Under the pieces are notes generated by a model. That model was not told where the DNA came from. It saw only the letters and a list, made by a program, of their open reading frames with translations, and ran no database searches. From positions 64,362,696 to 64,426,695 of the forward strand of contig CM060188.1 of NCBI GenBank assembly GCA_030549335.1: a stretch of DNA of 64,000 bases, written 5' to 3'. Made by a program: the position numbers and the translations under genes. The stretch comes from Pontederia crassipes. Taxonomy: Eukaryota > Streptophyta > Magnoliopsida > Commelinales > Pontederiaceae. This document shows positions 23,941 to 37,720 of this stretch, piece by piece. Each line of letters opens with the position of its first letter. Position 1 is the stretch's first letter.

Positions 23941-26900
23941 ATGGAGTCCAAGCGCCGGCGCTTCTCGCCGGCACCGGCGGCAGCGGTGGTGGTGCTGGCG
24001 TTGGCGGCAATGCTGGTTCCGATGGCAATGGCCGGAGATCCCTTCGCCTACTTTAACTGGGACGTCGGATACATGACCGCCTCTCCTCTCGGCGTTCCCC
24101 AGCAGGTGAAATGGAATCCCGACGGCCGATGCTCACTTTGTTTTTTCCTCTCCGCTGTTTAGGGCAAATCCCATAACAATGTCGCCATTTCCTCCGTGGC
24201 TTCGCTCGCGCAGGTGATCGCGGTGAATAAGAACTTCCCTGGCCCCGTCATGAACGTGACCACCAACTGGAACGTCGTCGTCAACGTGCTCAACAGCTTG
24301 GACGAACCTCTCCTCCTCACATGGTACTCCTTTTTGCGTTGCGCCCCTTTCTTTGTTCGGTAGTTTTTGCTGCACTGAAGTCGAGGAAGGAAAAACGCGT
24401 AAAGGAGACGTTTTTCCCACTTTTGCTTCTTGTGAGTTTAATCTGCACTGTGATTGATGTGTTTGTGGGGTTGCTTTGAGGAAAGGGACGGGATTCAGCA
24501 CCGGAAGAACTGTTGGCAGGACGGAGTGTTGGGGACCAACTGCCCCATACCCGCAGGATGGAACTGGACCTACCAGTTCCAGGTGAAGGACCAGATCGGG
24601 AGCTTCTTCTACTTCCCCTCACTGGGACTGCAGCGCGCCGCCGGCGGCTACGGTGGGATCACGGTCAACAACCGTGACGTCATAGCGGTACCCTTCGGGA
24701 CGCCCGATGGGGACATCACGTTGTTCATTGGGGACTGGTACATCAAGAACCACACTGTGAGTGCGGAGTTCCCTGTATTTATTTATTTTTTTTATGATTT
24801 CCTTCTTACTGAATTGTAGAAAGATGTCAAACGAGCTGCATGAACTGAGATTTCTTCTTTTGGGGGTTTAATGCAGGACTTGAGGAAGGCACTTGACTCC
24901 GGGAAGGACCTCGGGATGCCTGACGGTGTTCTGATGAATGGAAAGGGGCCATATCAGTACAATAAAACGCTCGTTCGGGATGGAATTGATTATGAGACTA
25001 TCCACGTTGAACCAGGTGACTATATCCTCTTAGTAGAGTATGCTTCTCTATGAAGTATATCCTTGGATACTGTTCTTGTGATTGTTTATATGTCCCACAT
25101 CACATGTTGACACTTAAATAAGAGTTATTTGAATGATCTTTCCTTTAACCTGCATGCTGCCTGAATTGTGATTTAGTGTTGTTAAAAGGTAATGCATCTT
25201 GAAAATGAATATCTTTAAGCTAATTACTGTCCCAAGTGCCTAATTCTTTTATCGTTGATGAATAATAGAATATTTTTTCTAGTAATTTTGCATGTGTTCT
25301 ACTATGACTGGCACAATACAAATTTTGATGTTGACTGCAGAAACCCTTCATATGTGCTGTTAAGCAAAAACATTCTCTTTAAACTTTGCACCAAAAAAAA
25401 GGAAAGAATGAAAATTCATTATCTTTCATCTTGTTTTTCTCTTTCCCAATTGTGGGTTTCTTATATGTCCTCGTAAAAAAATCCTCTTTGAAAATAGGCA
25501 AAACATATCGCTTCCGCATTCACAATGTTGGCATTGCAACAAGCTTGAACTTCCGAATCCAAAACCATAACATGCTTCTTGTGGAGACGGAGGGAACATA
25601 CACTGTGCAGCAAAACTATACCAACCTTGATATCCATGTGGGACAATCATACTCTTTTTTAGTTACCATGGATCAAAATGCAAGTTCTGACTACTATATC
25701 GTAGCAAGTGCAAGATTCGTTAATGAGTCACTCTGGACCAGAGTCACTGGTGTTGCCATCTTGCATTATTCAAATTCCAAAGGCAAGGCATCGGGTCCTC
25801 TTCCTGACCCTCCTCAAGATTTTTATGACAAGACATTTTCGATGAACCAGGCAAGATCTATCAGGTATATGAACAATCATTACATTAAACAACTATTGAA
25901 AAATGTTTATCTAGTTTTTTTGTAGCAATGTCTAGATTTTCTATCGTTTCACTGTCACGCTTGGTTTTGTAACTACTACTTTTGCCGAGCAAATTAATTC
26001 TCTTCAAGTTGACTTAGAAACATGTAGAGCTGGACTTGTTTCGATGACATTTCAATATTTCCGTTTGCTTGTAAGCTTCTAATACCAGCTTTTTTTCAGG
26101 ACAAATGTTAGTGCTGGTGCTGCTCGCCCTAATCCGCAAGGATCTTTCAGATATGGTTCAATAAATGTGACTCAAGTTTATGTTTTGAGGAATATGCCAC
26201 CTGTGCTCATCAATGGAAAACGCCGAACAACGCTAAATGGTATTTCATATAGTCCCCCTGATACCCCTTTGAGGCTTGCTGACGAGTTCAATAAGGAAGG
26301 GGTGTATAAATTGGACTTTCCCACCAGACCTATTGATGGATCTCCTCGTCTTGAGGCATCTGTGATCAATGGGACATACAGGGGTTTCATGGAAATAATT
26401 TTCCAGAACAATGACACCATAGTTCAAACATATCACGTTGATGGATATGCATTTTTCGTTGTTGGGTATGAACATGATATCAATTTCTAGACTGACACAT
26501 CATTCAAGGTTGTTTTTTTATTGCTAATGTTCATGTTCAACAGAATGGATTACGGGGAATGGACTGAGAACAGCAGAGGCACATACAATAAATGGGATGG
26601 TGTTTCACGCTGTACAATACAGGTACGTGAGTAATCCATAATGTAATTGCTGTATCATGTAAAAAGTGCTAAATTAAAAATTTTAAGATCGTCAAATCAA
26701 ATGATTTCTACTACATGATGGAGTTTTGAAACTGAAGTAGTATTGGAATCACTGAGACCTCTTAATATTTTTTGCAAAATCATCAACCTCAACAAGGTCA
26801 ATGCATAGATTTTTTTCTTAAAATAAAGATAATCAGTTCATTTTCTCTCATAGATATTTTAGTAAAAGGATGGTTATTCAAGAAGCCTCGAGGTGTCTTT

Positions 26901-29145
26901 GACATAGTCTCTCATATCACAATAAATGGACATCTTGATAATACTCAATTGCATACTGTAGAGGTGAACACATTTTTATTTACCACTTATATTCACAATT
27001 TGTTGATTTTTTGTAGATTCTTTCATGCATGTTCGAATTCTATCATGGGTGTTTGGGTATTAGAATTTAGAAATCTCCATCACCTTTGAAATCCTTGCAT
27101 GAAATGAAGCAAAAGGTCTTCAACCTTATATCTGGTTCATTTATCATTTAAATGGTCAACTATTTGGGATGTTAGTATTTTTCTGTTGCAAGAAATGATA
27201 GACAATATGTACTTCATTTTACAAGATCAAAAGCTGGGAGTTTGCTTTCTTCCCAAATACCAAACTCTCTGGATATCTGTCAATAGTGCATATCCCGATC
27301 AATAAATAGGTATTTCCTTAAATGGAAAAAGAGTCTTTGTGTTATATGGCGAACATGGATAGGGTATACAACTTGGATATTTTTCATTGACATGAACACG
27401 ATGAATTATTGCTTTTCTTTCTTTTTCGATACTAGGAATAAGGTTGTGTCCGAATACAAGGGGGGTAGCACAATCCCTGAAAATAAGGCTCATATGTTCT
27501 TCATGTGGAATTTGTGTTACTTTGTTAGAAAAGGAGGCCCATGGGCCTAATACAAGGAAACATAAATTGGAACATAAATCATATTAATGAGAATTGAATT
27601 AGAGATCCACTTGGATTCTGGAAATTTTGATGACTGAAAGCCTACAATCAAACACCTAAGGCCTTGTTTGGCAACTGGAACCAAGAGCTGGTCCGAGCCG
27701 GTTCCGCCAAACGATGTGACATTTGGTGGAACCGGATGGGGAACCCGGTTCCAAAAAGTGGGGTCACGTGACCCAGGCACTCTAGCATCCCAAAGTTTTT
27801 TTTTTGAGTTGATGTGTTGAAAGTTTTTTTTAATTTCGTTTATTCTTTTTTTTCTTTATCTATTTTCTCTCACATATGTATCTTATAAAATAATTTATTA
27901 TTAAATATAAATTATTTATTATAACATATTAATATAATATTATTTCTTACTTGTTATTTCATTAAAAAAATTTAATATTTTACTACATATAATTTATTAA
28001 AACCCAATTTTTAATATTTAAATAATATATTTTTTAACAATTTTTTTAAATTTTACTTTTGTTTTTATTTATTAACAATATTTTATTTTATATTTATAAT
28101 ATCAATTTTTATTTCAAAACTCATCAAAAATTAACCCATCACATCTACTTTTTCCTATCACATCAACTATCTTATTTCTCATCATCAAATTCCACTCCAT
28201 TCAAACACAACCCGAACTAATCTGTCAACTCAAACTATTCACGGGAACTTGGTAGAACTCCAGTTCCCGTTGCCAAACGACCCCTAAAAGAACTAGCAAT
28301 CATTCATAAAAAAATGGCAATGATTTGAAATTTTCTTTTGGCAAAATGTCTATTTGATGTTTTAATCAGAAATATAAACAGATGAAGTTACAAGAACTTT
28401 ACTCATAGCTCATGAATATGCATGACAAAATGACAATATGTTCAACCACCCGACCCGTCAAAACAAAAAAAACATAAAAAAAAATAAAGAAAAAGAACAA
28501 ACAATGTTAACTCAGTGGTGTTCTTAGTCCAGATGTTTTTCCCCAGTGCTATGTTTTTTCATACTTCAGCTAATATTCTCGAAGTTCTAAGTCAAAATCA
28601 CTATTTCGGTTTACTATTACTGCAGTTATTATTTTTTAAAAAAAGACCACTACGCACTGCAGCTATTACAATCATAAACAACTATGATTCCGTAGTTCCA
28701 TAATCAAAACATCATGTTCTCTTTCAGGTTTTCCCTGGAGCATGGACTGCCGTATTGGTTTCATTGGATAACGTTGGTATTTGGAATGTCCGCGTGGAAA
28801 ATCTTGATACATGGTACCTAGGGCAGGAGACTTACATAAGGGTTGTTAATCCTGAAGACACAAACAAGACAGAATTGACAATACCAGATAATGCCCTTTA
28901 TTGTGGTCTTCTCAAGGATAAACAGAAGTATGATACTGTTGTTGTTTCTTTTATCTTTTACATGAGCAGAAATACAGACCTTGGAACTTTCTATCTTGTT
29001 CTCAGAATCTGATTCTATTTTCCATCTTGACACTTGCAGGCCTCAGGTGCCTCATGGTTCGAAATCTTCATCTTCAGTCACAGAGGTTGGAAGCAGGCTG
29101 CTGATGGTGGCTTTGGTTCTTGCTTCACTTCTCCTGCACCTGTAG
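23941..29145 (+). CDS. SKU5/SKS-like multicopper-oxidase-fold protein, probably GPI-anchored
   Basis: Nine exons join in frame to 600 residues: 23941-24105, 24214-24323, 24486-24756, 24877-25015, 25498-25864, 26100-26465, 26544-26622, 28728-28927, 29040-29145; every intron is GT-AG. The start gives a basic then hydrophobic signal peptide (about residues 1-31) before GDPFAYF. Three cupredoxin domains follow, with family signatures GVPQQVIAVN, NSWQDG-like NCWQDGVLGTNCPIP, SFFYFPS, MPDGVLMNGKGPY, SYSFLVTMDQ, TLNGIS and YHVDGYAFFVVGMDYG. The copper ligands of true ascorbate oxidases are missing: TWDGIQ stands where HWHG would be, and no C-terminal HCHIxxH is present. The C-terminus is Ser-rich then hydrophobic (LLMVALVLASLLLHL), a GPI signal as in Arabidopsis SKU5, a cell-surface protein in directional root growth. 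It has several N-glycosylation sites. Length matches the family (about 590). No enzyme activity should be assumed; which SKS paralogue it is cannot be told. Confidence 0.95.
27660..28284. mobile_element. Tourist-like (PIF/Harbinger) MITE in SKS intron 7
   Basis: Terminal inverted repeats GGCCTTGTTTGGCAACTGG... and ...CGTTGCCAAACGACCCC, flanked by TAA at 27657-27659 and 28285-28287. A TAA/TTA 3-bp duplication and a GG(C/G)CNTGTTTGG-type terminus are the marks of Tourist-like MITEs. The 625-bp interior is AT-rich and non-coding. It accounts for part of the unusual length (2105 bp) of this intron compared with 78-482 bp for the others. Confidence 0.8.
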
Positions 29146-30071
29146 TTACTAAAAAAATAGATCAAGAGGGCGAGCAAACGGGCTCTCATATTGATCTTTG
29201 CAGATGACTTATGGTTCATGACACAGCATTATTGTAGTCTAGATTAGGTATTGAAAACCTTTATTTCACATCCATAACCAGTCATGCAGAGTGAAATTTG
29301 TCAATATTAGACTTGTTAACATCATTTAGTGGTGTCACTTTGTCAGTCAGGTCATTCAACTAACTAGGGATTGCACTAATAGTTGATATAATTGAATGTT
29401 GAATTGTTATTCCATTGATTTGAGATTATTCTTGTGTTTTGTAATTTGCCTTTTGTTTTTTTTTCTTCCAAGTTGCAAAAGCACACAACAATGAAGTGGA
29501 TCGAAGTTCACAGAGATTTTTAATACATGAGTTTGTTACATTAGTGTAAGTTGATGAGGATGAATCTTATCCAACTTATATACTTAACAACAACTATCAT
29601 TTGTTTTCTTATCACAAATCATAATTACAACATGGAAGCACTAATTAGCCACAATGGGATGAAGAAGGTAAGGAGCGAAGCACGAACAAACACACAAAAA
29701 AACTATAGTCGAGAACCATGCCAAAGGTGTCATGCTATGTGCAATAGTAGAGGGCAACCTGTTAATTAGAAAAGCTGCCGTTTCAAAAACAAAATGCCAG
29801 AATCATTTAGTATACCTCCCCGCGATAAACAGTCTGAGAGTAGTTTCGATTACATGGTGAATTTTGTGTTCAACGCCCCGTATTGTTCGTGGTCTGGAGA
29901 AGTACAACGTATGCAAAATGTCCTTGTCACCTCCATTATAAAAATGAAAGGCTCAAAGTTTGCAAGAGGAGACAAAACTCAACAAATAAACTAAATTGGT
30001 GAAAAATTAGTGCAACATCAAATTTATTTTGTAATAAAGGAAACACCCAAGAAGATTCACAAAATCATCAA
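29146..30071. other. 3' UTR and downstream flank of the SKS gene
   Basis: T-rich and AT-rich sequence after the stop codon, consistent with 3' UTR for the first few hundred bases. No canonical AATAAA stands out close to the stop. Short open frames at 29551-29994 show no domain or coding bias and are not called as genes. Confidence 0.45.
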
Positions 30072-33000
30072 TGTAAAACTTAGATTTTTAAAAGGTCCAA
30101 AATGCCCCTAAAAGTAGTGGTAGCTGGGGGACAAAAATATCTTTTGACATTCTAAGACCAAAAATTCCACATTTTCCCTCATCTCTACTCTCCTATCAGC
30201 AACCGACCAGCTCCATGGTGCCCCACTTTTTGATGCCCTATAAGCTCCATAGAGGAGGAAGAAGAACTAAGAGGAGGATAAAGAAGAGCAATGAAGAGAT
30301 TAAGAAGGAGAGCTTACCTCTAATATTCATTAAAATATGTAAAAGGTGAACCCACTCTCATTCCATTTATTTCTACCTTTTAATCACATGATTTATGTTT
30401 GGATGATGAATTGATGTTAAGATTCATGATAATATTATAAGATATGAAATTTTAGGGTTCTTATGTCCTTATGATGAAATGAAACTAAAAACCCCCAAAT
30501 TGTTAATGTTTTGGAACCCTAGATTGAGATGATGCTTATATATGATTTAAAACATTATTTAAACACTTTCTAAATTAGTGCAATATGGTTCTTGAATGGC
30601 ATTGATATGTTAGAGTGATAAAAACTTAAGTGAGGAACTGTGATGGCATGGCTATGGACTTATCCCCAAGATCTTCATGTGTATGAACCCTAAGAATGTA
30701 GAACATGTAAGGTTAAGTATGATCGTTAAAAGGGATGTAAGATAGAACAATGATTACTGTGAGTTCTAGTCGAGATTTCTCAACCACTTAGCACGGGCGT
30801 TGGGAGTTTTACCACGAACGATTGACTGTTCCTTCGAACAGTCGTCTGTTCCTTCGAACAGTCGATCAGGCATAGTAGTTATTGTCATGACTTCAATTTA
30901 AATCGTGATTAAAATCAGTGCTCACAACTCATTACAGACGATCAAATAAAAATATGAAAATTGTGTATAGTTCCTTTAAATAACATAAGAAAATGATAAC
31001 ATAGATAATCAAACTACGCAATTGATGATTGATCATTTAGAGCATTTAACATATCCTAGGGTACACACAACCACATAATCATAAAAGATTATTTTTGTTT
31101 TACAAGATACAAATTACTTTATGTAGATAACACATATCAAACTCTCTCGGTATCCCAACAAAAGGGTATGAGAGCTACAAGCCTTCTATCTATTACGTGT
31201 GGTGGCAAAAGGTATCCACATCTTGCTAAGACTGACCACTCGATTATCCCAAAACTTCTACTGATTTGAAAAAAAACGTATAACAATACTATGAGAAAAT
31301 AATAACTCAATAAGCTGATACCACCTATGTATTACTAGTTAATCAATTCAGAGAGACATAAAACAAATGTTAATATCAAAATCAAAATTTTCATACATTT
31401 GATAATCACATATATAACATTCTAATAAGAAGCATCATACCAATTTGCAATCATTATTACTTAAACATATTGAACACATGTATGCGAATGCAACACTCTC
31501 GTATGAATGCACAGATAATCAACTGCTCAATTTATATAGTTAGTAGGTGGACTCTAGAAGTGGCTCTCATCATTATCAGCAGTGTAGCACTTACCTCTAT
31601 TCTACTTCAGATTTTTTGGGAATAGATTATATAGTGATATGTGGCCTCTACGGATTCTAGAGGTGGTTTCCACCATAATTTTTCACGATGTAGTACTTAG
31701 CTCTGCATGACACTTAGTTCCAACCTATGCCATCCCATTTCTGAGGACAAAATGATAGATTGGATTCTAAAGGTGATTCCCATTGTGATTAATGATGTAT
31801 CAGCCAGCTCAAATCATCGTACATGCAGTTGTAGGCAGATGTAGATGCATGATTCATCATATAACAATTTCATATCAAATATCGAAAAAATGAATAATAA
31901 CTTGTAATTCAAATATCAAAAGATGAATCATATCAAATACTCATTCAAACAAAATAGGACTGCATTTCATAAAATCAATTATAATATATCATATATGCTT
32001 TTCAATTGCACAATCAATTGATCAATCATTCAAAATATAATTTTCATATGAACTTGTCGAAATACACATTCAATACATATAACAATTAATGCCAGACCAA
32101 ATTTCGAAAGAAGTGAATACATAAAGTGAGAGAAATCAACTTACCTATAAGTGCTAACAAAAAATTTTCCTTTCCTTCTTCACCACTTTACTTTTCTACT
32201 CCTATACAATAATAATAGGGAATACATTACAACTATGATCTGAACATTATCATATCATATATGATACATAAACAATTACAAAGATTAAATGGAATTCATG
32301 CATTTACTTTTTATAACCTAATTAGTTTTTTATAATAAGGGTTGACCTAATATTATGATAGATTGCATGCATACGAAAGGAAAATTCATATCTTCTAACA
32401 TTGATAACCAAATTTGGTCATTCCAATTTTGCTTTCTACCATATTAAGATATATATTAATATCTAAAAGTTTCATTTCTTATTTCATTATTATTTGTTCT
32501 CAGGAAAATCAACATCCAGCCTAACTTTCATGCTGTTTATGTGTTCTGACAGACTGAGTGACCTTACTTCTATGGTTTATATAAAATAGAAAGAAATCAC
32601 CTATTTTGGTACTTATAATTTTTCTATAATCAAAGGGTGTAACTTGTAAATTTTTTAATTTATTTATTCTCTGGATTGAGCACAATAAATTTAGCAAATA
32701 CTAATATGATATGCCTTGAGTTTCATTCTGACAGACTGAGTAAGGTTCGATAGAATATTTATAACTTTCACAACACATTATTTTTGAGTGATTAAAAGTT
32801 TAATGAGACCTAAAATTTGTATCTTATGTCCTTAATTTAGCAAATAATTTTATGAGATATTTAATTTAATACAAAATTTAAAAAATCGGGTAACAATTTT
32901 GACGGACAGAATGATAGCACCTTAAATAAGAGAACATAACTTTTTCTACAAGCATATGATTAACTTGATTCTAAAGCTCAATGAAAGTAGACTCATAGAG

Positions 33001-33912
33001 GATCAACCAAATAAATTTTATAACTTTTGGAGCACCGAAGTATAGAAATGTGTAACTAAGTTTTTGGTAACAAATTGAACATGTCTAGAATTACTCTTGC
33101 TCATGAACAACATGGGTTTTACCCAATGATTAGCTAAGATATGAGAATGATCAAGATGACAGAGGTTCAGGTGTACCCTAATTAGGAAATTAGTTAGTTA
33201 AAATCAAAAGAGAATGAAGTATCAACTTACCACAAGTCACAATCCTAATTCCCCTTCTATTCCTCCAAGTTTCTTCAACTAGTAGTGATTTTTGCTCTTT
33301 TGCTAAATGTTCGACCAAGGGTAGTAAAATGGGCAGATTGAGATGGTAAAAAGTAAAAGGATAAGTATTAGAAAGAAGGAGGTAACTGACTTCAGGTGGT
33401 GGATGACATCCTTTCGAAAATACCCTTGACTATGCCTTATTCACATTTATAAGGATAGGTAAATGGCTTTTGCATTTTCCATTTATTTATTTATTTATTC
33501 ATTCATTTACTTAAGACATTACATGTGAATAACAAACTACCCCCATTTGGTTTCAAATAAAATATTTTTTTCAAAAATCTAAATTTTTGACTGAAGAATA
33601 AAAATCATGATTTTACAGATTTTTCGATTTTGTATCTACATTTTACCTAACTAAAACACCTATTAAAAATTGTTAAAAATTATTTTTTAAATATTTTACA
33701 AATAGGAGATATTACCAGGACTTTATTTTCTTGATTCTCATATTACCAAAAATCATATTTTCATGCCTTAAAACAATTTTCGTCACTTTTCACGCTCTAG
33801 TAATTAACATTGAAGCTTATGTCCATCATGATCTTCATAGTGCTTATCAATAACATAACATAGTATCACATTCATACACCTAATTATGTATAATTAAGTT
33901 AGGGATATTACA
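30072..33912. repeat. LTR-derived non-coding DNA, boundaries tentative
   Basis: The left edge opens TGTAAAACTTAGATTTTTAAAAGG and the right edge closes AGGGATATTACA, both in the style of chromovirus LTR ends. The pyrimidine and purine tracts near 30180-30300 and 33240-33390 resemble leader regions of oppositely oriented LTRs, so two LTR fragments are likely. No matching target duplication was found. Positions 31540-31830 repeat a GGATTCTAGAGGTGGTTTCC-type unit three times. No coding sequence. Confidence 0.35.
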
Positions 33913-34226
33913 GTTGTAGTCTCGACATTTTGTCGATAAAACTTTTGATCGACCTGACAAGGCTATAGTCTGATAGATGATCAATTCAATTATGTTCCTC
34001 ATTTTCTTATGTATAGACTTAATTCTTGTTATGAACTGCTTATTGATATTATGACATAATTATCTTATGACATGATTGATTGACACACTTGGACGACGAA
34101 TTGCATGTTAAGACGCAGGGTTGAAAGCAATAGTGTATTAAATGAATACATTGATGGATTTTTGGTTTTCGTCGTATTGTTAATTGAATTATAATGGACT
34201 CGAATGCGGATATTTGGGTGCGAGTG

Positions 34227-36001
34227 TGATGCGTTAAATTTGTAACAGATAAATTTGCTAGCAAGAGCACTAATCGTATCAAGTAATAAAGTAGAGAGTA
34301 GAGTGTCGAACCCATGAGGAACTAGTTAAATCTAATCTATCTCAATAATCTACTAAGAGAAGAAAATGGTTTTATGGTGAAAAAAAAATAAAGGTGCAGA
34401 AAATAAATGATAAACAAACAAAATAAACTGGTGTTGAATCTTGAGAATTATGGATGATTAATGTAAAGATAATGTGTATGATCCTCTGTAATAATTGAGT
34501 TATAACAAAAAATAATAGTTTCAATTTTTATGATAGATTAGGAGTACCTAAAGTATTGACCTCTCAACATGAGTAAATAAAACTACCTTGACTTCTAATA
34601 AAACTAATAACCACAAATGACAAGTCAATTGTTAATTTTTTTATAGAGAATTAAGGTGCATGAGTATGTATCTCCTACACTATTATTCACCCATAAATCT
34701 GGACGGAATAATAGACCGCACGATATTCGGCACAAGCGTTGATTTACCGAACACACATTATGTATGCTTCAACTTAGAAGTAAAAGATCAATTATCAAAG
34801 CAATAATAATTCCTGAAACTAATCACTCCTCGTATAAGTTTGTAATATAATCTCAGAAATAAAATTACTTATCAAAAGGCAATGAACTCAACATGCATAA
34901 TCAAAAGAAATCGAAAAGTTTAATTAACTCAACTAATAATAAGGTTCAAATAGTTTTTCTTCCTAAAAAGAATATAAAATATCTATTACAGAAATAATAA
35001 ACTATAATAATTATGTAAAAGAGCATCCAAATAAAAGATAGAAGAAAAATTCTCAGCTTTCTCAGCCTTCGGGACCTCTAGATCGTTACACAACACAAAC
35101 GATGAATTGTTGCGTAATCTTCTTCTTCGATTGATCTTCAAGCCTTGAAATCCGTCTTCTATAATATAGAACAACTCCCAGGTCTCAAGCACACCCAAGC
35201 ACACCCAAGCACCAATTATTCTGTCTTCTAGGGCCTTTATTTATAGCCTCCAAGAGTTTTCGTAGAGTTTTAATTTGATTTGAAGTCTTTTTATGTTAAA
35301 ACAAGAAAATTCGGAATCAAATTTGATAGGTCTTTAAAACCATCCAAAACCCCTTCAAATATGAGTAAATATGTTTCCTAATTATTCCTGAAGTTTAAGA
35401 TAAAGTTTGGATTCGATCTGGACTTGAAATCCTCAAGAAAAGTTGAATAAATCTTGAAAACAACATTCGTAACGACCCATAACAACTTTGTAACGGTCTA
35501 AATATGGCTTCTCATGGCCCATAATAGTGATTTCATGGCCCATGCACTGTCCAAATCAGAGTAGAAGTGTGGTTTAACGCCCCGTAACTTGAATTTCACG
35601 ACATAACTCGGGCAAACTCTTTGAGCAAAACTGGGTATTTAACGGGCTGTTACAAACCTCTCACGATCCGTTACATTCAATTTTCAGTTTTTGGGCGAAA
35701 CTGCAAATTTAACGGGCCGTTACATAACTCTCATGGCCCATTATATTCAACTTAGCACTGACAATCTCCACTAATTTCCACTTTTTGGCTCCGTTTGAAC
35801 TTCGATTTGAGCGCGATTTATTTCTATGACTTCCTGACTCAATTCTCTTCCATTTTTTGCAGTAAAATATAGAATTTAGGTAGATTTCTATTTTTATAAA
35901 ATTAAAGCAAATAAGGTCATAAATTGATGCATGCTATATGAAAAGGAACTGAAATGTGATTAAATGCATGGCTAATTATATGTTATATTTTGCATGCATC
36001 A
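34227..36001 (-). mobile_element. Solo LTR, relative of the 6903-8540 insertion
   Basis: Ends TGATGCGTTAAATTT and TGCATGCATCA form the inverted TGATGC/GCATCA terminus. Flanks GAGTG (34222-34226) and AAGTG (36002-36006) differ by one base and are a probable 5-bp target duplication. The left part repeats the AAGTAATAAAG...GAGTGTCGAACCCA block of the 6903-8540 copy. No internal domain. Positions 35470-35760 repeat TAACGGGCCGTTAC and CATGGCCCAT phrases. Minus orientation is inferred from the position of the GTCGAACCC motif. Confidence 0.7.
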
Positions 36002-37310
36002 AAGTGCAACCGGGCCTAACCAGCCTTAATCAACGTCGAGGCAAGTCAAAAAACCTTAATGAATGGAATGGTTCACTAAAGATCGATTGTTTAATGTTTT
36101 ACTAATTGAATGAGAAGTTAGAAGACTAACTTCAATTGAATTGAAATGGGTGGCTTAAACATATGAAACAATTGTTAATTGGGCATTTAAGTTGCCATCT
36201 AATCGGTGTTTCAAGCCACTATTGATATTGAATTTGGCATTAAAATGAAATAATGCTATTGTTCTAAATGGATACGATTTGGAATCATGAAAAATGGATA
36301 CCATGCTTAATTGTTTAATTATTTATTGATTGGATTGTAAGTTATCCTAAATGTTAATTATTATTGAGGATAAATTGTTTAATTGTTTTCATATTTATCA
36401 AATCACAAAATTATTTTACATTTATATATAAACGCTGGTTCATCAAGAATACACAAGAAAAGCACATGACCCTTACATACAACTAATGGGAAGTGAGCCT
36501 CTTTGCATCTGAGTTTGTGCAAGCGTGTAGGAATGATCAGGGCCAGTGGCATGCCCATGGCGACAGAGTGCACATGGAGCCAACCTTTTTCATTAGATTT
36601 TTTATTCAAGATCCAATGTATATCCTGCTCGCCCATGCCCCGACGACGCTTGCCGATGGCCTGACACCACTCGTCTTCATTGCTTCCACGATGCCACTCA
36701 ACGATACCTTGACGTCTCTCGACGCGATCGCATGCCACTAGCTACTTCAACGCTCGCCTTGGCTACGTTGCTCTCTCCTCTGAGGTTTGCTTGACCGCAG
36801 CTCATCCTACCGCTTCTTGCCTAACGTCTGTCGCCACTCGCCACTCTAGCGCCGTTCGATGAGAGCTCCACTATAATGAGGGATCTGACAACGCCGCTCG
36901 CCCTACTGCTGCTCGCCTTACCACTACCGCTCGCCTTGCCGCTGCTCGCCTTACCACCTCCGCTCGCCCTCCACCATCATTTGCCCCTCCGACAGCTCGC
37001 CTGATTGACGTTGCTTGCCTGAACTCTGCCATCCCTCGCCCTATCGCTTCTCAAACGAAGGATCATGAGATCGCCACTTGCCCCTTTGCTGCTAGCCTGA
37101 CTGTCGCTCGCCCTCCGCTGTCGTTTGCTCCTCCGACACCCGTCCGACCTTCGTTGCTCGCCCCTCCGACTTTGCCTAACCCCGCCCCCACTCGCCCCGC
37201 CGGTGCTCGTCTAACCTCCGCCGACGATCGCCCTCTCAAGGCTCAAACGAAGGATCATGAAATTGTGAGCTCCGCTAGGGCAACGACGGATCTGATGTCT
37301 CTTCTTGCCA

Positions 37311-37720
37311 CTCGGTCGCCTGACCACTGCCACTTGCTCTCTGCCATCGTTCGTCCCTCCGACACTGCTCACCTCTCTGACGCTCGCCTAGTCGTTGCTC
37401 ACTTGACCTCCGTCGTTGCTCACCCCTCTACTCGAATGGAGGAATCAATTTTTTTTGTGAGAAAAATCACCATTTCGAAGGGACATCAAATCTGTCATTC
37501 CATCTCGATCAGATGGTCCGTTGCTCGCCTGACCACTGCCACTTGCCCTCCGCCGTCATTCGCCCCTCCGACGTTTGCTTGACCCCCACTGCTGACTACT
37601 CCGACGTTCGCCTAGTCGCTGCTCACTTGACCTCCACCGTTGTCGACCCTCTACTCGAACGGAGGGACCAATTTTTTCGTGAGTTCGAAGGGACGTCAAA
37701 TCTACTGTTCTGCCTCAATT
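37311..37720 (+). repeat. Two-unit tandem duplication of about 200 bp
   Basis: The units start near 37311 and 37513. Both contain CGCCTGACCACTGCCACTTG, CGCCTAGTCG and GCTCACTTGACCTCC, and both end with a CGAAGGGACRTCAAATCT block. Divergence is moderate, so the duplication is not very recent. Confidence 0.7.

Noticed and set aside
24133..24622. Antisense open frames over SKS exons 2-3
   Set aside because: Shadows of the spliced gene on the plus strand.
26167..26475. Minus-strand open frames over SKS exon 6
   Set aside because: Shadows of the exon; the plus strand is clearly coding.
29551..29994. Two short open frames downstream of the SKS gene
   Set aside because: No domain, no coding bias, no supported splice or start context.
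30072..33912. A single 3.8-kb LTR from TGTAAAAC to ATATTACA
   Set aside because: Flanking pentamers do not match, and leader-like tracts face in opposite directions, so two fragments are more likely.
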